A DNA stretch of 64,000 bases from CAZEHS01 sp964649745 (GCA_964649745.1 CAZYQI010000008.1:53056-117055); one strand, 5' to 3'. Counted from the stretch's first letter, positions 43,523-52,625 are shown. Numbers and translations are program-made. Notes: generated by a model not told the origin, from the letters alone.

Positions 43523-43891
43523 CTACCGTTCATTGATATGCAAAAGTCCCTGATCGAATATGCTCTTGATATGGCTGTCGTCCAAGGAGTAATAGACAAC
43601 CTTTCCGTCCTTCCGGTGCTTGACCAGCCGGGACTGCTTCAGGATGCGCAGCTGATGCGAAATAGCGGACTGTGTCATGTTCAGCAGGGCCGCGATATCG
43701 CAGACGCACATTTCCGCTTCAAAAAGGGCGCACAGAATCTTAATCCGGGTTGTATCTCCAAATGCTTTAAACAGCTCTGCCAAGTCATACAGCATTTCTT
43801 CCTTGGGCATGACCTCACGGACCTTGCGGATGACCTCGTCATGTATGGTGCTGCAGCTGCAGGTTTCAATGGTCTCACGAATGTCTGTCAT
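43523..43891 (-). CDS. ArsR/SmtB-family metal repressor (CadC-like)
   Basis: Repressor of 122 residues from ATG 43891 after GGAGGCGTT; longer in-frame starts pass through the operator. Metal-binding cysteines are seen in the N-terminus (ETCSCSTIHDE) and in the alpha-3 helix motif EMCVCDIAALLNMTQSAIS, the CadC-type soft-metal site. The winged helix continues with HQLRILKQSRLVKHRKDGKVV. It precedes the P-type ATPase with a 25-base gap and should repress both genes until Zn, Cd or Pb binds. Confidence 0.95.
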   Translation of the reverse strand: MTDIRETIETCSCSTIHDEVIRKVREVMPKEEMLYDLAELFKAFGDTTRIKILCALFEAEMCVCDIAALLNMTQSAISHQLRILKQSRLVKHRKDGKVVYYSLDDSHIKSIFDQGLLHINER

Positions 43892-43909
43892 AACGCCTCC
43901 TGTAATCAT

Positions 43910-43927
43910 ACGTTCATATGAACATGT
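43910..43927. promoter_or_regulatory. ArsR/CadC operator
   Basis: GTTCATATGAAC at 43912-43923 is a perfect 12-base palindrome and the flanking bases extend it to ACGTTCATATGAACATGT. It lies about 20 bases upstream of the repressor start. A second half site, ATTCATATATAA, follows at 43929. ArsR/SmtB operators are of this ATTCA-TGAAT-like form. Confidence 0.82.
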
Positions 43928-43997
43928 ATTCATATATAAAGCATACTCCCCGCCATCCTCTTTGTCAATGCTCTGAAACCAAAATCCCTCCTGGCAT

Positions 43998-44048
43998 ATA
44001 AAAACGGCAGAATCCGAAGGGCCGCTTGGCTCTGGGGGTTCTGCCGTT
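43998..44048 (-). terminator. Terminator after the HAD phosphatase
   Basis: AACGGCAGAA on the left pairs with TTCTGCCGTT on the right. On the minus strand the stem is followed by TTTATATG. It lies directly behind the HAD gene stop. Confidence 0.8.
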
Positions 44049-44059
44049 TCATTCACACA

Positions 44060-44746
44060 TCAGATGCATTTCTGGCAAAGGCCGCCGGGCCTTCCACGGA
44101 ATATGCCCGCATTCTGGTGATGCTCTAAAAAAAGAACGCTCATGACCTCGTACGGGTGAAAAAGGCGATAGTCGGCCTCAATACTGTCCGGATTCAATGC
44201 ACCCCATTCTGCCAGGGCAAAATCCACCTCCGCCGCGGCGGCAGCGCCGCTGTCGTGAACGGTGTCCCCTATAAACAGAATCTCCCCGGCCTTCAGCTTC
44301 TGCCGCCGCATCAGCTCCAGCAGCGGATCCGGATGCGGTTTTAGCCGGCTTACATCGTCGGCACAGATGATTTCGTCAAAATAGCCCTTGATTTCATTGA
44401 ATATGGGGTCCCCCGTCAGCTCGAAGTCTCTCCGGGATGTGACCACCGCCAAACGAAACCCGGATTCTCTAAGCTTTTCCAGGGTTTCAACAATACCCTG
44501 AAAGGATTTATTATGATGACGGGCGTTGTCCATATAGTCATACCAGCGGGCCAATCCTCTTGGAATGTCCTGAACTCCAAAGTGTTGAAGGGTAAGTTCC
44601 CCCTGTCGGCCGATGGCAAACGCCAGCTCGTTATCCGAATAGACACCACCGGTTTCTTCCTCTATTAAGGTTTTCAGCGTGCTGATCACCATATGTTCCG
44701 TATCGATCATCGTCCCGTCCACGTCAAACGCAACCCATGTATACAT
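44060..44746 (-). CDS. HAD-superfamily phosphatase
   Basis: HAD hydrolase of 228 residues from ATG 44746 after GGAGG (7-base spacer). Motif I is FDVDGTMIDTEH with both Asp, motif II is VVTSRRDFEL, motif III Lys is in DVSRLKPHPDPLLELM and motif IV is ILFIGDTVHDSGAA. The helical cap is of the phosphoglycolate phosphatase or beta-phosphoglucomutase type. The substrate is unknown. It is divergent from a DeoR repressor with a shared repeat-containing control region, which suggests a sugar-phosphate substrate. Confidence 0.93.
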   Translation of the reverse strand: MYTWVAFDVDGTMIDTEHMVISTLKTLIEEETGGVYSDNELAFAIGRQGELTLQHFGVQDIPRGLARWYDYMDNARHHNKSFQGIVETLEKLRESGFRLAVVTSRRDFELTGDPIFNEIKGYFDEIICADDVSRLKPHPDPLLELMRRQKLKAGEILFIGDTVHDSGAAAAAEVDFALAEWGALNPDSIEADYRLFHPYEVMSVLFLEHHQNAGIFRGRPGGLCQKCI

Positions 44747-44810
44747 GTCCATTCCTCCGTTCAAAAGTCTTTTCTTTTCCTGTCTGCAGTTTCATGATAT
44801 CATAATAAAA

Positions 44811-44860
44811 AAGCATTATCAAGAACATACAAGCATTATCGTGCACATATAAGCATATAC
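44811..44860. promoter_or_regulatory. Three direct repeats, DeoR operator candidate
   Basis: AAGCATTATC (44811), AAGCATTATC (44831) and AAGCATATAC (44851) recur with an exact 20-base period, separated by similar AAGAACATAC and GTGCACATAT. They lie just upstream of the deoR start and between divergent promoters. Direct repeats on one DNA face are common targets of DeoR-family repressors. Confidence 0.7.
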
Positions 44861-44883
44861 CTGCAGGCAAAGGGAGATAAAAC

Positions 44884-45660
44884 ATGTTTAATCAGGAACG
44901 TCAGACTGAGATTCTTCGATTGCTGGAAAAAAACGAGCGCGTATCTGTAACCGAGCTAAGTGAAACATTCCAGGTCTCTGTGGACACCGTGCGCCGGGAT
45001 CTCAGGCAGATGGAGCAGGAGGGGCTTTTGAAACGCGCCCACGGAGGCGCCATCCTTCCCCATAATCCGGGGGTATCCTTCGGGTATGCCACCCGCAAAA
45101 AACTGCACCAACGGGAGAAAACAGGCATTGCCCGGATGGCTGCCACCTTTATTTCCGACGGCGACACCCTGTTGTTGGACAGCTCCACCACGGCTGCCGC
45201 CATTATTCCGGAGTTAGGCCGATTCAAAGGGCTCACCGTCTTCACCAACTCCATTGCCATTGCCTCAGAAATCAATGCCACCTATCCTCAGATCAAGCTT
45301 TTTATGATCGGGGGACTGCTCCATACCGAACACGCATCCACCAGCAGTATTGAATGCCTCAGCTTTATCCGCAAGCTCTATGTGGATAAGGTTTTTGTGG
45401 GCTCCTGCTCCATTTCCTCTGAAAGAGGGCTCAGCGCCTCCGTCATCGATGATGCCGCCATCAAGAAAGCCATGCTCCATGCCGGCAAACAGGTCATCAT
45501 TCTGGCGGACAGCACCAAATTCATGCACGAATCCCTGATTCAGATTGCCCCTCTGGACCCCAGCTTCATCGTGATCACCGACAACCGGTTCGACGATGGC
45601 CTGCGTGCGCAGTTCCGGACCTTACAGGATCAGGGGCTGAATATTATTATCGCGGAATAA
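44884..45660 (+). CDS. DeoR-family transcriptional repressor
   Basis: Regulator of 258 residues. The N-terminal helix-turn-helix is RQTEILRLLEKNERVSVTEL and VSVDTVRRDLRQMEQEG, and the sugar-phosphate sensor domain has LLLDSSTTAAAI, LTVFTNSIAIA, MIGGLL and KVFVGSCSISSERGLS. Such proteins release DNA on binding a phosphosugar. No sugar transport or catabolic genes adjoin it except the divergent HAD phosphatase, its most probable target along with itself. Confidence 0.94.
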   Translation: MFNQERQTEILRLLEKNERVSVTELSETFQVSVDTVRRDLRQMEQEGLLKRAHGGAILPHNPGVSFGYATRKKLHQREKTGIARMAATFISDGDTLLLDSSTTAAAIIPELGRFKGLTVFTNSIAIASEINATYPQIKLFMIGGLLHTEHASTSSIECLSFIRKLYVDKVFVGSCSISSERGLSASVIDDAAIKKAMLHAGKQVIILADSTKFMHESLIQIAPLDPSFIVITDNRFDDGLRAQFRTLQDQGLNIIIAE

Positions 45661-45668
45661 GGTATGAT

Positions 45669-45723
45669 AACAAAGCCGCCGTTACTTGGTTTTTTCCCAT
45701 AACCAAGTAACGGCGGCTTTGTT
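45669..45723. terminator. Bidirectional terminator
   Basis: A perfect 23-bp stem: arms 45669-45691 and 45701-45723 around TTTTTCCCA, with core AAGCCGCCGTTACTTGGTT. It separates the convergent deoR and BTAD genes. A closely similar hairpin begins at 63958 at the end of the window. Confidence 0.82.
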
Positions 45724-45760
45724 TAAACGTGCTTTAATTCTTGTCTGTGTCGATCTGACC

Positions 45761-46897
45761 CTACCCTGGATTGCTCTCTGAAAAGTGCAGGTTCTTAATG
45801 TTTAATCGTTTTAAATAATCCATCACATTTTCTGAAGCCATGTCGATGAGGTCCTGATCTGCGGTCAGAATAATGAGCTTATAGTCCTGACAAACACTTT
45901 GAATCAGCTGCACAAAGGCCCCGGCGATCTGCACATCCGGAACACCTCTGACTTCGCTGTAATCGGTCTTGCAAATGTCTGGCCGTATAAAGGTTAAGGC
46001 GGTCAGCAGGTGCTTGTGCAGCCGCCCGTCACACCCAAGACCCGGATAATCGAAAAGCGCGGCCACAACCTCCGACATCCAAAAAAAGCGAACACCCTTC
46101 ATACAGCGCACCTTAATAACCGCTTCCCCAGGCCCGGCAGCTTCAACGACCGGTTCCTGACAGGCTTTAAGTTCTTCGTTTTTTCTCCAGAGCTTTTCCG
46201 ATGGAGACACCCCCAGTTTTCCCATGAGGTTGTCTCTAAACTGATTAAAAAAGACAACGCCTGATGCTCGGTTGCCAACCGTCTCATAAATTCCTAAGAT
46301 TTTATAGGCAACCTCTTCGTCATAAGGCTCTGTTTCCAATATTTCTTTCAGCAGTTTAAGACACTCCGATACCTTGCCGCTCTTCTCATATAGTGTCACA
46401 AGCCGTTTCAGTATCACGGTCTTAGCGTTTTCAAATTTTGCCCTTTCAAACAGAATGACTTCATTGAAATCATCACAATTGTTAAAATAATACCCTTCCA
46501 GAAAATCGCCCTTAACCATTTCCTTCAGGTGCACAATGCGCTCGATGGACATCTCGTGGTATGCGTCGGATTGCATGATTTCGATGATGTCGCAGCTGAA
46601 GGGGTATTTGGGATTGATGCCGCAGCAGTCCTTCTTTACAATTAAAAATTCTTCTTTGTTTTCACTCAACCCAATACTCTTCTTTATGAGCCACAGATTA
46701 TAACGAAGGTTGTACCTGGCGGCATCTTCATTGCTGTCCGGCCACAGATAGTCCACAATTCTTTCTCTGTTCAAACTCTTGCCATGATTCAGTGCCAGAA
46801 TGCAGATTAGGGCAATGGTCTTGTTCCTAAGACTTCCAACGATATTGACTCCATTGTACTCAATCTGTACCTTCCCCAAAAACCCAAGAATTAGCAT
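45761..46897 (-). CDS. BTAD-domain transcriptional regulator
   Basis: Regulator of 378 residues. The winged-helix domain (about 1-95: LGFLGKVQIEYNGVNIVGS, NKTIALICILALNHGKSLNR, NLRYNLWLIKKSIG) is followed by a bacterial transcriptional activator domain (about 100-240 with KLLKEILETEPYDEEVAYKI). The C-terminal 130 residues are not a family I know and may sense a ligand (MKGVRFFWMSEVVAALF, KLIILTADQDLID). There is no ATPase domain, unlike the other BTAD protein in the window. It is 23 bases behind the amidohydrolase gene and is probably the regulator of that operon. Confidence 0.88.
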   Translation of the reverse strand: MLILGFLGKVQIEYNGVNIVGSLRNKTIALICILALNHGKSLNRERIVDYLWPDSNEDAARYNLRYNLWLIKKSIGLSENKEEFLIVKKDCCGINPKYPFSCDIIEIMQSDAYHEMSIERIVHLKEMVKGDFLEGYYFNNCDDFNEVILFERAKFENAKTVILKRLVTLYEKSGKVSECLKLLKEILETEPYDEEVAYKILGIYETVGNRASGVVFFNQFRDNLMGKLGVSPSEKLWRKNEELKACQEPVVEAAGPGEAVIKVRCMKGVRFFWMSEVVAALFDYPGLGCDGRLHKHLLTALTFIRPDICKTDYSEVRGVPDVQIAGAFVQLIQSVCQDYKLIILTADQDLIDMASENVMDYLKRLNIKNLHFSESNPG

Positions 46898-46920
46898 CAG
46901 CGGATAACCTTATCCTTTTC

Positions 46921-48471
46921 TTAACCTAGTTTATTGTAGAGTATCTCTCCGGATTTTATGGTGACCGCAACACCAACCTGGGTCAACCGGTCCTGTGGGG
47001 TCACAAGAATATCGTCATCCAGGATCACAATGTCTGCCATTTTGCCCTTCTCCAGCGTACCTTTTTCATGTTCCTGAAAAATAGCATAAGCCCCGTTGCA
47101 CGTATACATCTCCAGTGCTTCATAGACACTGATTCGGTGCTGCGCAACCGGATGATTGACCGCCGACGCGATCCCCAACATGGGCGCAAACTCCGTTATG
47201 TCGCTGTCGGAGCCCCCGGCGATGCAAATCCCATGATCGATGATTTCTCTAAATTGGTTGGTCTTCACATAATTCCTTCCCAACCTTTGGGAATACATCT
47301 TGTCAGGGCCTCCCCAATACGCTTCATAGGTTGGATTCATGGAGAAGATAATCCCCAGCTCCCTGGCTTTTATCATATGCTCCGCTGTCGCCAGCTCCAC
47401 ATGCTCCAATCGATGCCGGAGGCCGGTAACCCCCGTGTGATATGCGGCATATTCGTGAGCGGCAAGGGCCGCGCTGATGGCTCTGTCACCGATGGTATAC
47501 AGCGAAAGCTGGAGGTTTCTTTTATAGCATTCTGTAACAAAGGCATTCAGTTCATTCTGCGGATAGCGAAGGCTTCCCATTTTTCCAGGACAATCTGCAT
47601 ATTCGAAGGAAAGAGCCGCCGTTCTGGCTCCCATTGTGCCATCCACGTAGAGGCTTCCCCCGATGCGGCTCAATTTCTTTCCACTGATCTTCTCCGCATC
47701 CACCGACTGATAGAACAGCGCCATGTCCACCGGGAACTCTTCCCCGTGATCAATGATGAACTCGGCATCCCTGTTGCTGTACATGTATCCCCCCTCCATG
47801 GCGTTGACGGTGGTAATACCTGCTGCCAGCAGTTTGGGAACGATCCCCGCAACCGCGCTTCTCCGGGTCCGGTCCGTGATGGCATCCAGAATATTTGTTC
47901 GCAGAATGGCGTTGGCCTTTCCGCGAAAGATTCCTGTCGCCACATCTTTTTCGTCCTTTTCAATTCCTTCCAGATTGAACGGTATCTTGTAATACAATAA
48001 CCCATAGGTGTTCAACATGCTCACCTGATAGTCCAGGCTGTTTATCCAGACCGGTTGATCGCTGCAATACCTGTCCAGCACCAACCGATCCGGATATTTC
48101 ATTTCGCGGAGCTGCTCAGCTTCCAGACGGATACCCGTAATGCTCGCGTTGGGATGCATTGCCACCGATCGGCTGATCATGTGTCCAATTTCATCGAAGC
48201 TTTTCACATCCCGCAAATTCAGGCTTTGAGCGTTAAGCGCGGTCTGTACCACATGAAAATGACTGTCAATGAAGCCGGGGAGCACCGTGTTTTTTCCAGC
48301 ATCGATGATAATGGTGTTTTCTCCGATCCAGCGATTTCCATCATCGCCCTTTCCCAGATCCAAGATCCTTCCACCATGAACCGCTATCCAGTCGGCAGTG
48401 CCCTTGTTTTTCATCGTTAAGCAGCCTGCATTTTTAATTAAAACATCCGCGTGCATTACGGGTTCTACCAC
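46921..48471 (-). CDS. YtcJ-like amidohydrolase (1)
   Basis: Metal-dependent amidohydrolase of 516 residues. The start is GTG at 48471 after AGGAGGTAAAGTTT. It has metal-binding HxH in PGFIDSHFHVVQ, then DGTMGARTAALS, YTIGDRAISAAL, HRLEHVELA and GGSDSDITEFAPM, ending in GTLEKGKMADIVILDDD. This is the Amidohydro_3 family (YtcJ/NfdA-like), which includes N-substituted formamide deformylases; the substrate here is unknown. It lies in one operon with a second, diverged family member and an NhaC antiporter. Confidence 0.9.
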   Translation of the reverse strand: MVEPVMHADVLIKNAGCLTMKNKGTADWIAVHGGRILDLGKGDDGNRWIGENTIIIDAGKNTVLPGFIDSHFHVVQTALNAQSLNLRDVKSFDEIGHMISRSVAMHPNASITGIRLEAEQLREMKYPDRLVLDRYCSDQPVWINSLDYQVSMLNTYGLLYYKIPFNLEGIEKDEKDVATGIFRGKANAILRTNILDAITDRTRRSAVAGIVPKLLAAGITTVNAMEGGYMYSNRDAEFIIDHGEEFPVDMALFYQSVDAEKISGKKLSRIGGSLYVDGTMGARTAALSFEYADCPGKMGSLRYPQNELNAFVTECYKRNLQLSLYTIGDRAISAALAAHEYAAYHTGVTGLRHRLEHVELATAEHMIKARELGIIFSMNPTYEAYWGGPDKMYSQRLGRNYVKTNQFREIIDHGICIAGGSDSDITEFAPMLGIASAVNHPVAQHRISVYEALEMYTCNGAYAIFQEHEKGTLEKGKMADIVILDDDILVTPQDRLTQVGVAVTIKSGEILYNKLG

Positions 48472-48504
48472 AAACTTTACCTCCTGAAATAGCCATGGGA
48501 CTTT

Positions 48505-50121
48505 CTATGACGAAAATACCGGCTTCCCCGCTACATAGGTTTTTACTACCCTGATTTTTTTCAAATCTGTTTCTTCAACCTCAAAAGGATCTCGGTCCAA
48601 CACCACGAAGTCGGCGAATTTTCCAACCTCCAGTGTACCCAGCTGGTGTTGCTGCCCGGTGGCAAAATGAGGATTTTTCGTGAAGAGTTCCAGTGCCTCA
48701 TAAACCGACAGCTTCTCCTCCGGGCGATACCCCCCCACAGGAAGCCCCTGATCCGTACTGCGATTAACCGCGGCGGACACTCCGGCCATGGGGTCGAAAT
48801 CCTCCACCGGACAATCGGATCCACCGGTAAGTATCAGCCCTGCGTCTTTAAGGGTTTTCCAGGAATAGGCACCTTTGGCCCGCTGGTGTCCAATCCGTTC
48901 TTCAATCCAGTTGATGTCGGTGCAAAGAAATACCGGCTGCACATCCAGAACCAGCGGCAGCTTCTGCATTCTCTCCAGGAGCTGCTCATCGATCATCTGA
49001 ACATGGATAATCCTAAACGGCAGCATGTGCTCTTCCTTTCCGTGCATCTTCGCCCATGCCTGAGCCTCTTCAATGGCCTTCAGCGTCATGTCCAGGGCAC
49101 GGTCGCCAATGGCGTGAATGGCTGGCTGAAGCCCTGCCGCCACACTTTTCCTAACCTTATCCGTAAGCTCCTCTTGATTATACAGCATAAAGCCGCTGTT
49201 TTCCGGATCGTCGCTGTAAGGGGCTTTGAGCGCCGCAGAGCGTGAGCCCAGGGACCCGTCTGAAAACACCTTATAGCCCCCCATGTTCACCAAGCGATGG
49301 GGATCCCCCTGCTGTTCCGAGGTAATCTCCTCCGGCACAAACAGCTCATCGAGATATACCGTTACGCGAACCGGCAATTCTCCTTGCTTTTCCAGATCTC
49401 TGTAGAACTCAACGTCCTCTTCGTATTTCCATATTTTAGCCGCATAGGTATGTATGGTGGTAACGCCCTTGGCGGACATTTCGGCCATTACTTCCTTCAT
49501 TACGCGATTCTTGTCCACCGGATCAAGCAACGGGTCCGGCATAATGGCGTCAAAAACCTTGGTGCTTTGCTCCTTTAAAATACCGTTGGGCATACCGTCC
49601 TTTTCAAATTCTACAATACCCCCGCTGTAGTCGCAATATCCCTTTCCAATGCCGGCCAATTCCAATGCCAGCGTATTGGCCACCACCGCATGGAGGCAGC
49701 AGCGTTTAATGACAATGGGATGTTCCGTGCTGATCAGATCAAGGTCGTGCCGGGTCGGAAACCGGTTCTCCCGAAACTTGGTCTGATCAAAGTTAACCCC
49801 TTTGATCCAGGTTCCGGCCGCTGTCTGCCCCGCTTTTTCTTTCATCATGGCAACAAGCTCGTCCATGCTTCTGGCGGTCTCTAAGTTGACATACATCTTG
49901 TTCATGCAGTATGCGTATAAATGCAGGTGGGAATCCGCCATTCCCGGAATAACCGCTTGGCCTTTCAGGTCGATCACCTGTTGGCTTGTCAGGTTCTCTG
50001 CCTCCTTATCGCTGCCTGAGAACACAATCATGCCCTTGTTTATGCCCATGGCCTCGACGTATGTTCCTTCAGACTCCAGGGTGTAAATTTTCCCGTTTCT
50101 CAATAATGTCTCTACAACCAT
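48505..50121 (-). CDS. YtcJ-like amidohydrolase (2)
   Basis: Amidohydro_3 enzyme of 538 residues. ATG follows AAGGAGATACAGAGG. The HxH is in PGMADSHLHLYA, with GSLGSRSAALKAPY, HAIGDRALDMTL, IIHVQMID and GGSDCPVEDFDPM. It is only moderately similar to the neighbouring amidohydrolase and so is an old duplicate or separately acquired paralogue with a different substrate. Gaps to both neighbours are short (33 and 99 bases), so one transcript is likely. Confidence 0.9.
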   Translation of the reverse strand: MVVETLLRNGKIYTLESEGTYVEAMGINKGMIVFSGSDKEAENLTSQQVIDLKGQAVIPGMADSHLHLYAYCMNKMYVNLETARSMDELVAMMKEKAGQTAAGTWIKGVNFDQTKFRENRFPTRHDLDLISTEHPIVIKRCCLHAVVANTLALELAGIGKGYCDYSGGIVEFEKDGMPNGILKEQSTKVFDAIMPDPLLDPVDKNRVMKEVMAEMSAKGVTTIHTYAAKIWKYEEDVEFYRDLEKQGELPVRVTVYLDELFVPEEITSEQQGDPHRLVNMGGYKVFSDGSLGSRSAALKAPYSDDPENSGFMLYNQEELTDKVRKSVAAGLQPAIHAIGDRALDMTLKAIEEAQAWAKMHGKEEHMLPFRIIHVQMIDEQLLERMQKLPLVLDVQPVFLCTDINWIEERIGHQRAKGAYSWKTLKDAGLILTGGSDCPVEDFDPMAGVSAAVNRSTDQGLPVGGYRPEEKLSVYEALELFTKNPHFATGQQHQLGTLEVGKFADFVVLDRDPFEVEETDLKKIRVVKTYVAGKPVFSS

Positions 50122-50220
50122 CCTCTGTATCTCCTTATTTTAAATGCCATGGAACGAAATGCTGCGCATACCTTGCTGCCCGCTACTCCGCTCTTGAATA
50201 ATCCGCTTTCCTGCAGGATT

Positions 50221-51654
50221 CTATTCCGCCTTTGCAAACTCCGGCTGCTTCGCCTCCACCGGCTCCTTCCACACAAAGATGCCCGTGACGGCATAAAATG
50301 CCGCAATGACCGGAACCGTCCATAGCAATACGGCGTAAGGCGCATATGCCAGAGGACTTACACCCAGCACTCCAGAAAAATATACCGCTCCAAGACTCCA
50401 GGGCAACAGCGGATCCAGACATATCCCCGAGTGCTCGCAGGTTCTGGACGCTACCGATTTCTTAATTCCAAGCTTTTCGTAACCGGCAATGAACATTCTT
50501 CCGGGTATGAGGATGCTGACGTAGGGGCTGGCGGTCAGCATAATGGTTGCAAAACCGGCAAGGATATGTGTTAGTATCAGGTTCCGCGCACTGCTGGTGA
50601 TGGCGCTGACACTGAACAGCAGCGTGTCGAGAACCCCTGTTTTTTCAAGGATGCCCCCATATGAGAGGCCCAGGTATCCGATGGAAATCGTCCACATCAT
50701 GGACTGCAGCCCCCCACGGTTCAGTAGCTTATCGACATCGGCAACCCCTGTGTCAATAACAAAGCCGTAATTCATGAACCCCATCATTTCGGTGACGGTA
50801 TGCCCTTGAAATAATACGGCTATGGCCATTGCCAGCATTGCGCTGATGACAATGGTGGCCAGGGCATTAAACTTCCGGAGTGCCAGAATAACCACAATAA
50901 TCATCGGCAACAGGCTAATCAGCGCACTGAAGGGCGACAGATCGAAATTTGTACTGAGGGCCGTCAACAGCTGATTGATCTGAACCGTGTCAACCTGCCC
51001 CTTCGTATAGCTCATTCCGAAAATAACCGACGCAATCAACGCCAGCACAAATCCTGGCAGGGTTGCCGTCGCAACGCTTTTAATATGCTCGAAAACACCA
51101 ACCTCACAGGTTCCGGCAGACAGATTAACCGTATCCGATATGGGAGACAGCTTATCTCCGAAGATGGCTCCGGATATCACCGCGCCGGCGGTCATGGCCG
51201 GATCGACACCAAGGCCGCCGCCAATGCCCATAAGTGCCACACCGAACGTTGCTGCAGTTCCCCATGAGGTCCCCGTAGCCAGACAGGACAGCGCACACAC
51301 CAGGGTAGTCGTCAGAAGAAAAACGGACGGGGAAATGATCTGGATCCCAAAATAGATCAGGGTCGGGATAGTGCCTGCCGCAATCCAGGCAGAAATCATC
51401 ACGCCGATAAACATCAGAATCATCATTGATATCGTTGCTATTTTTGTGCCGTGAAGAATCCCCTCCTCCACCAGGGCCAGTGGGGTCTTGCTGAACACAC
51501 TTAACATAATCACCGCAAAAAAAGAGGCAAAAATCAATGTCATATGCACATCCGGCGTACCTGTTGCAATCAATTGCCACGCAAAACACCCAAACAAGAA
51601 CAGCACGATTGAGAGCGATACCCATAAAGACGGTTTTGCAGTTCCAGTATCCAT
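50221..51654 (-). CDS. NhaC-family Na+/H+ antiporter
   Basis: Membrane protein of 477 residues from ATG 51654 after GGAGGAAGAAAA. About eleven or twelve hydrophobic segments are present, with family motifs MILMFIGVMISAWIAAGTIP, LATGTSWGTAATFGVA, GAVISGAIFGDKLSPISDT, GLSYGGILEKTG and EHSGICLDPLLPWSLGAVY. NhaC members exchange Na+ for H+ or couple organic acids to Na+ (MleN). In an operon with two amidohydrolases it is more likely a substrate or product transporter; this is inference. Confidence 0.93.
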   Translation of the reverse strand: MDTGTAKPSLWVSLSIVLFLFGCFAWQLIATGTPDVHMTLIFASFFAVIMLSVFSKTPLALVEEGILHGTKIATISMMILMFIGVMISAWIAAGTIPTLIYFGIQIISPSVFLLTTTLVCALSCLATGTSWGTAATFGVALMGIGGGLGVDPAMTAGAVISGAIFGDKLSPISDTVNLSAGTCEVGVFEHIKSVATATLPGFVLALIASVIFGMSYTKGQVDTVQINQLLTALSTNFDLSPFSALISLLPMIIVVILALRKFNALATIVISAMLAMAIAVLFQGHTVTEMMGFMNYGFVIDTGVADVDKLLNRGGLQSMMWTISIGYLGLSYGGILEKTGVLDTLLFSVSAITSSARNLILTHILAGFATIMLTASPYVSILIPGRMFIAGYEKLGIKKSVASRTCEHSGICLDPLLPWSLGAVYFSGVLGVSPLAYAPYAVLLWTVPVIAAFYAVTGIFVWKEPVEAKQPEFAKAE

Positions 51655-51793
51655 TTTTCTTCCTCCTCTGGTTGGTCCTTTAGAATTGTACAATCCTAGG
51701 CACAAGTATACCGGGCAAACGTTTCACCAGGCGTTTACAAAGTACCCGATCCGCAGGGACTGTACATTTTTTAACAAACCATCGTTGAAACAC

Positions 51794-51836
51794 TGTAAAC
51801 CGTTCCGCCACCCTTCCCAAAATGAAACGGTTCACA
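51794..51836. promoter_or_regulatory. Inverted repeat upstream of nhaC, operator candidate
   Basis: TGTAAACCGTT at 51794-51804 and AACGGTTCACA at 51826-51836 are inverted copies with one mismatch. Related AACGTTTCACC and GCGTTTACAAAG stretches lie nearer the gene (51719-51741). They may be the binding region of the BTAD regulator of the operon. Confidence 0.45.
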
Positions 51837-51847
51837 AGGGGTCCACT

Positions 51848-51873
51848 AAAAAAAGCGGCCTTGTTTCTGCCGC
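51848..51873 (-). terminator. Terminator after the AraC gene
   Basis: On the minus strand GCGGC-AGAAACAAG-GCCGC is followed by TTTTTTTAG. It lies about 60 bases past the AraC-type gene stop. Confidence 0.78.
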
Positions 51874-51933
51874 CAGTGTAACTTGTTTTATGTAGAGGGG
51901 TTATTTGCTGGTCTGACCTCTTTTGTCATGGTT

Positions 51934-52623
51934 TCAGTCTGCATCCGAATAAATCCGGCACCCCTCCGGCAGATTCCCCACGGCAAGCCCCTTACCCATC
52001 ATCCAGAGAGGGAAAATCTGCCCCATAAAGGATTCCAGCAATCCGTCATAGGGAGCGTTGAATTCAAAGCAGGTACGAAACCGGAATTTCACATGCAAGG
52101 CCTCCGGCTCTTCACATTCCAGGCCTCCGGTCAGGACCAGCTCCACCGCCCCTTCCTCTCCATTCAAGAGGAGCAGACGGTCCTTTCCCGCTGCGGAAGG
52201 GGTAAAGTACACCCATCCGGGTAGGGCGACACCCTTTACCGGCTTCAGGCCGGACAAAAATATCAGTTCCCGCTCCCCAATGCGGGGCATGTCCAAAAGC
52301 GCCAAAGCTCCGCCACGGTGGCTGGGGTTTACGCCATAATGCTTCTTGAAGCAGCGGCTGAATGCCTCGTGGGACCCAAAGCCTAAACCCAGAGCCACGT
52401 CGATGATCCGCCGGTCCGGTTGTGCAAGGAGCTGCCGGGCCCTCGCCAGGCGGCGTTTTACCAGGTAATCATAGGGGGAACAGCGGGTATGGAGGGTAAA
52501 GAGGCGGGAAAAATAGAACTGCGAGTACCCCGCACACCGGGCAATCTCCGCCACGCCGATATCCTCCTCCAGATGGCTCTCCATGTAATCCAGTGCCCGT
52601 ATCAGGCATTCCTGTATCGCCAT
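51934..52623 (-). CDS. AraC-family regulator with GyrI-like C-terminus
   Basis: Regulator of 229 residues. The DNA-binding domain is N-terminal (about 5-105: YMESHLEEDIGVAEIARCAG, FTLHTRCSPYDYLVKRRLAR, DVALGLGFGSHEAFSRCFKK), as in Rob/MarA-type proteins. The rest resembles an effector-binding (GyrI-like) domain. The start follows the stop of the neighbouring GyrI-like gene by 2 bases. Together they form a small operon likely responding to an amphipathic or cationic compound. Confidence 0.92.
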   Translation of the reverse strand: MAIQECLIRALDYMESHLEEDIGVAEIARCAGYSQFYFSRLFTLHTRCSPYDYLVKRRLARARQLLAQPDRRIIDVALGLGFGSHEAFSRCFKKHYGVNPSHRGGALALLDMPRIGERELIFLSGLKPVKGVALPGWVYFTPSAAGKDRLLLLNGEEGAVELVLTGGLECEEPEALHVKFRFRTCFEFNAPYDGLLESFMGQIFPLWMMGKGLAVGNLPEGCRIYSDAD

Positions 52624-52625
52624 GG

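Noticed and set aside
44811..44860. CRISPR-like array
   Set aside because: Only three short repeats with a 20-base period and no spacers or cas genes; fits an operator instead.
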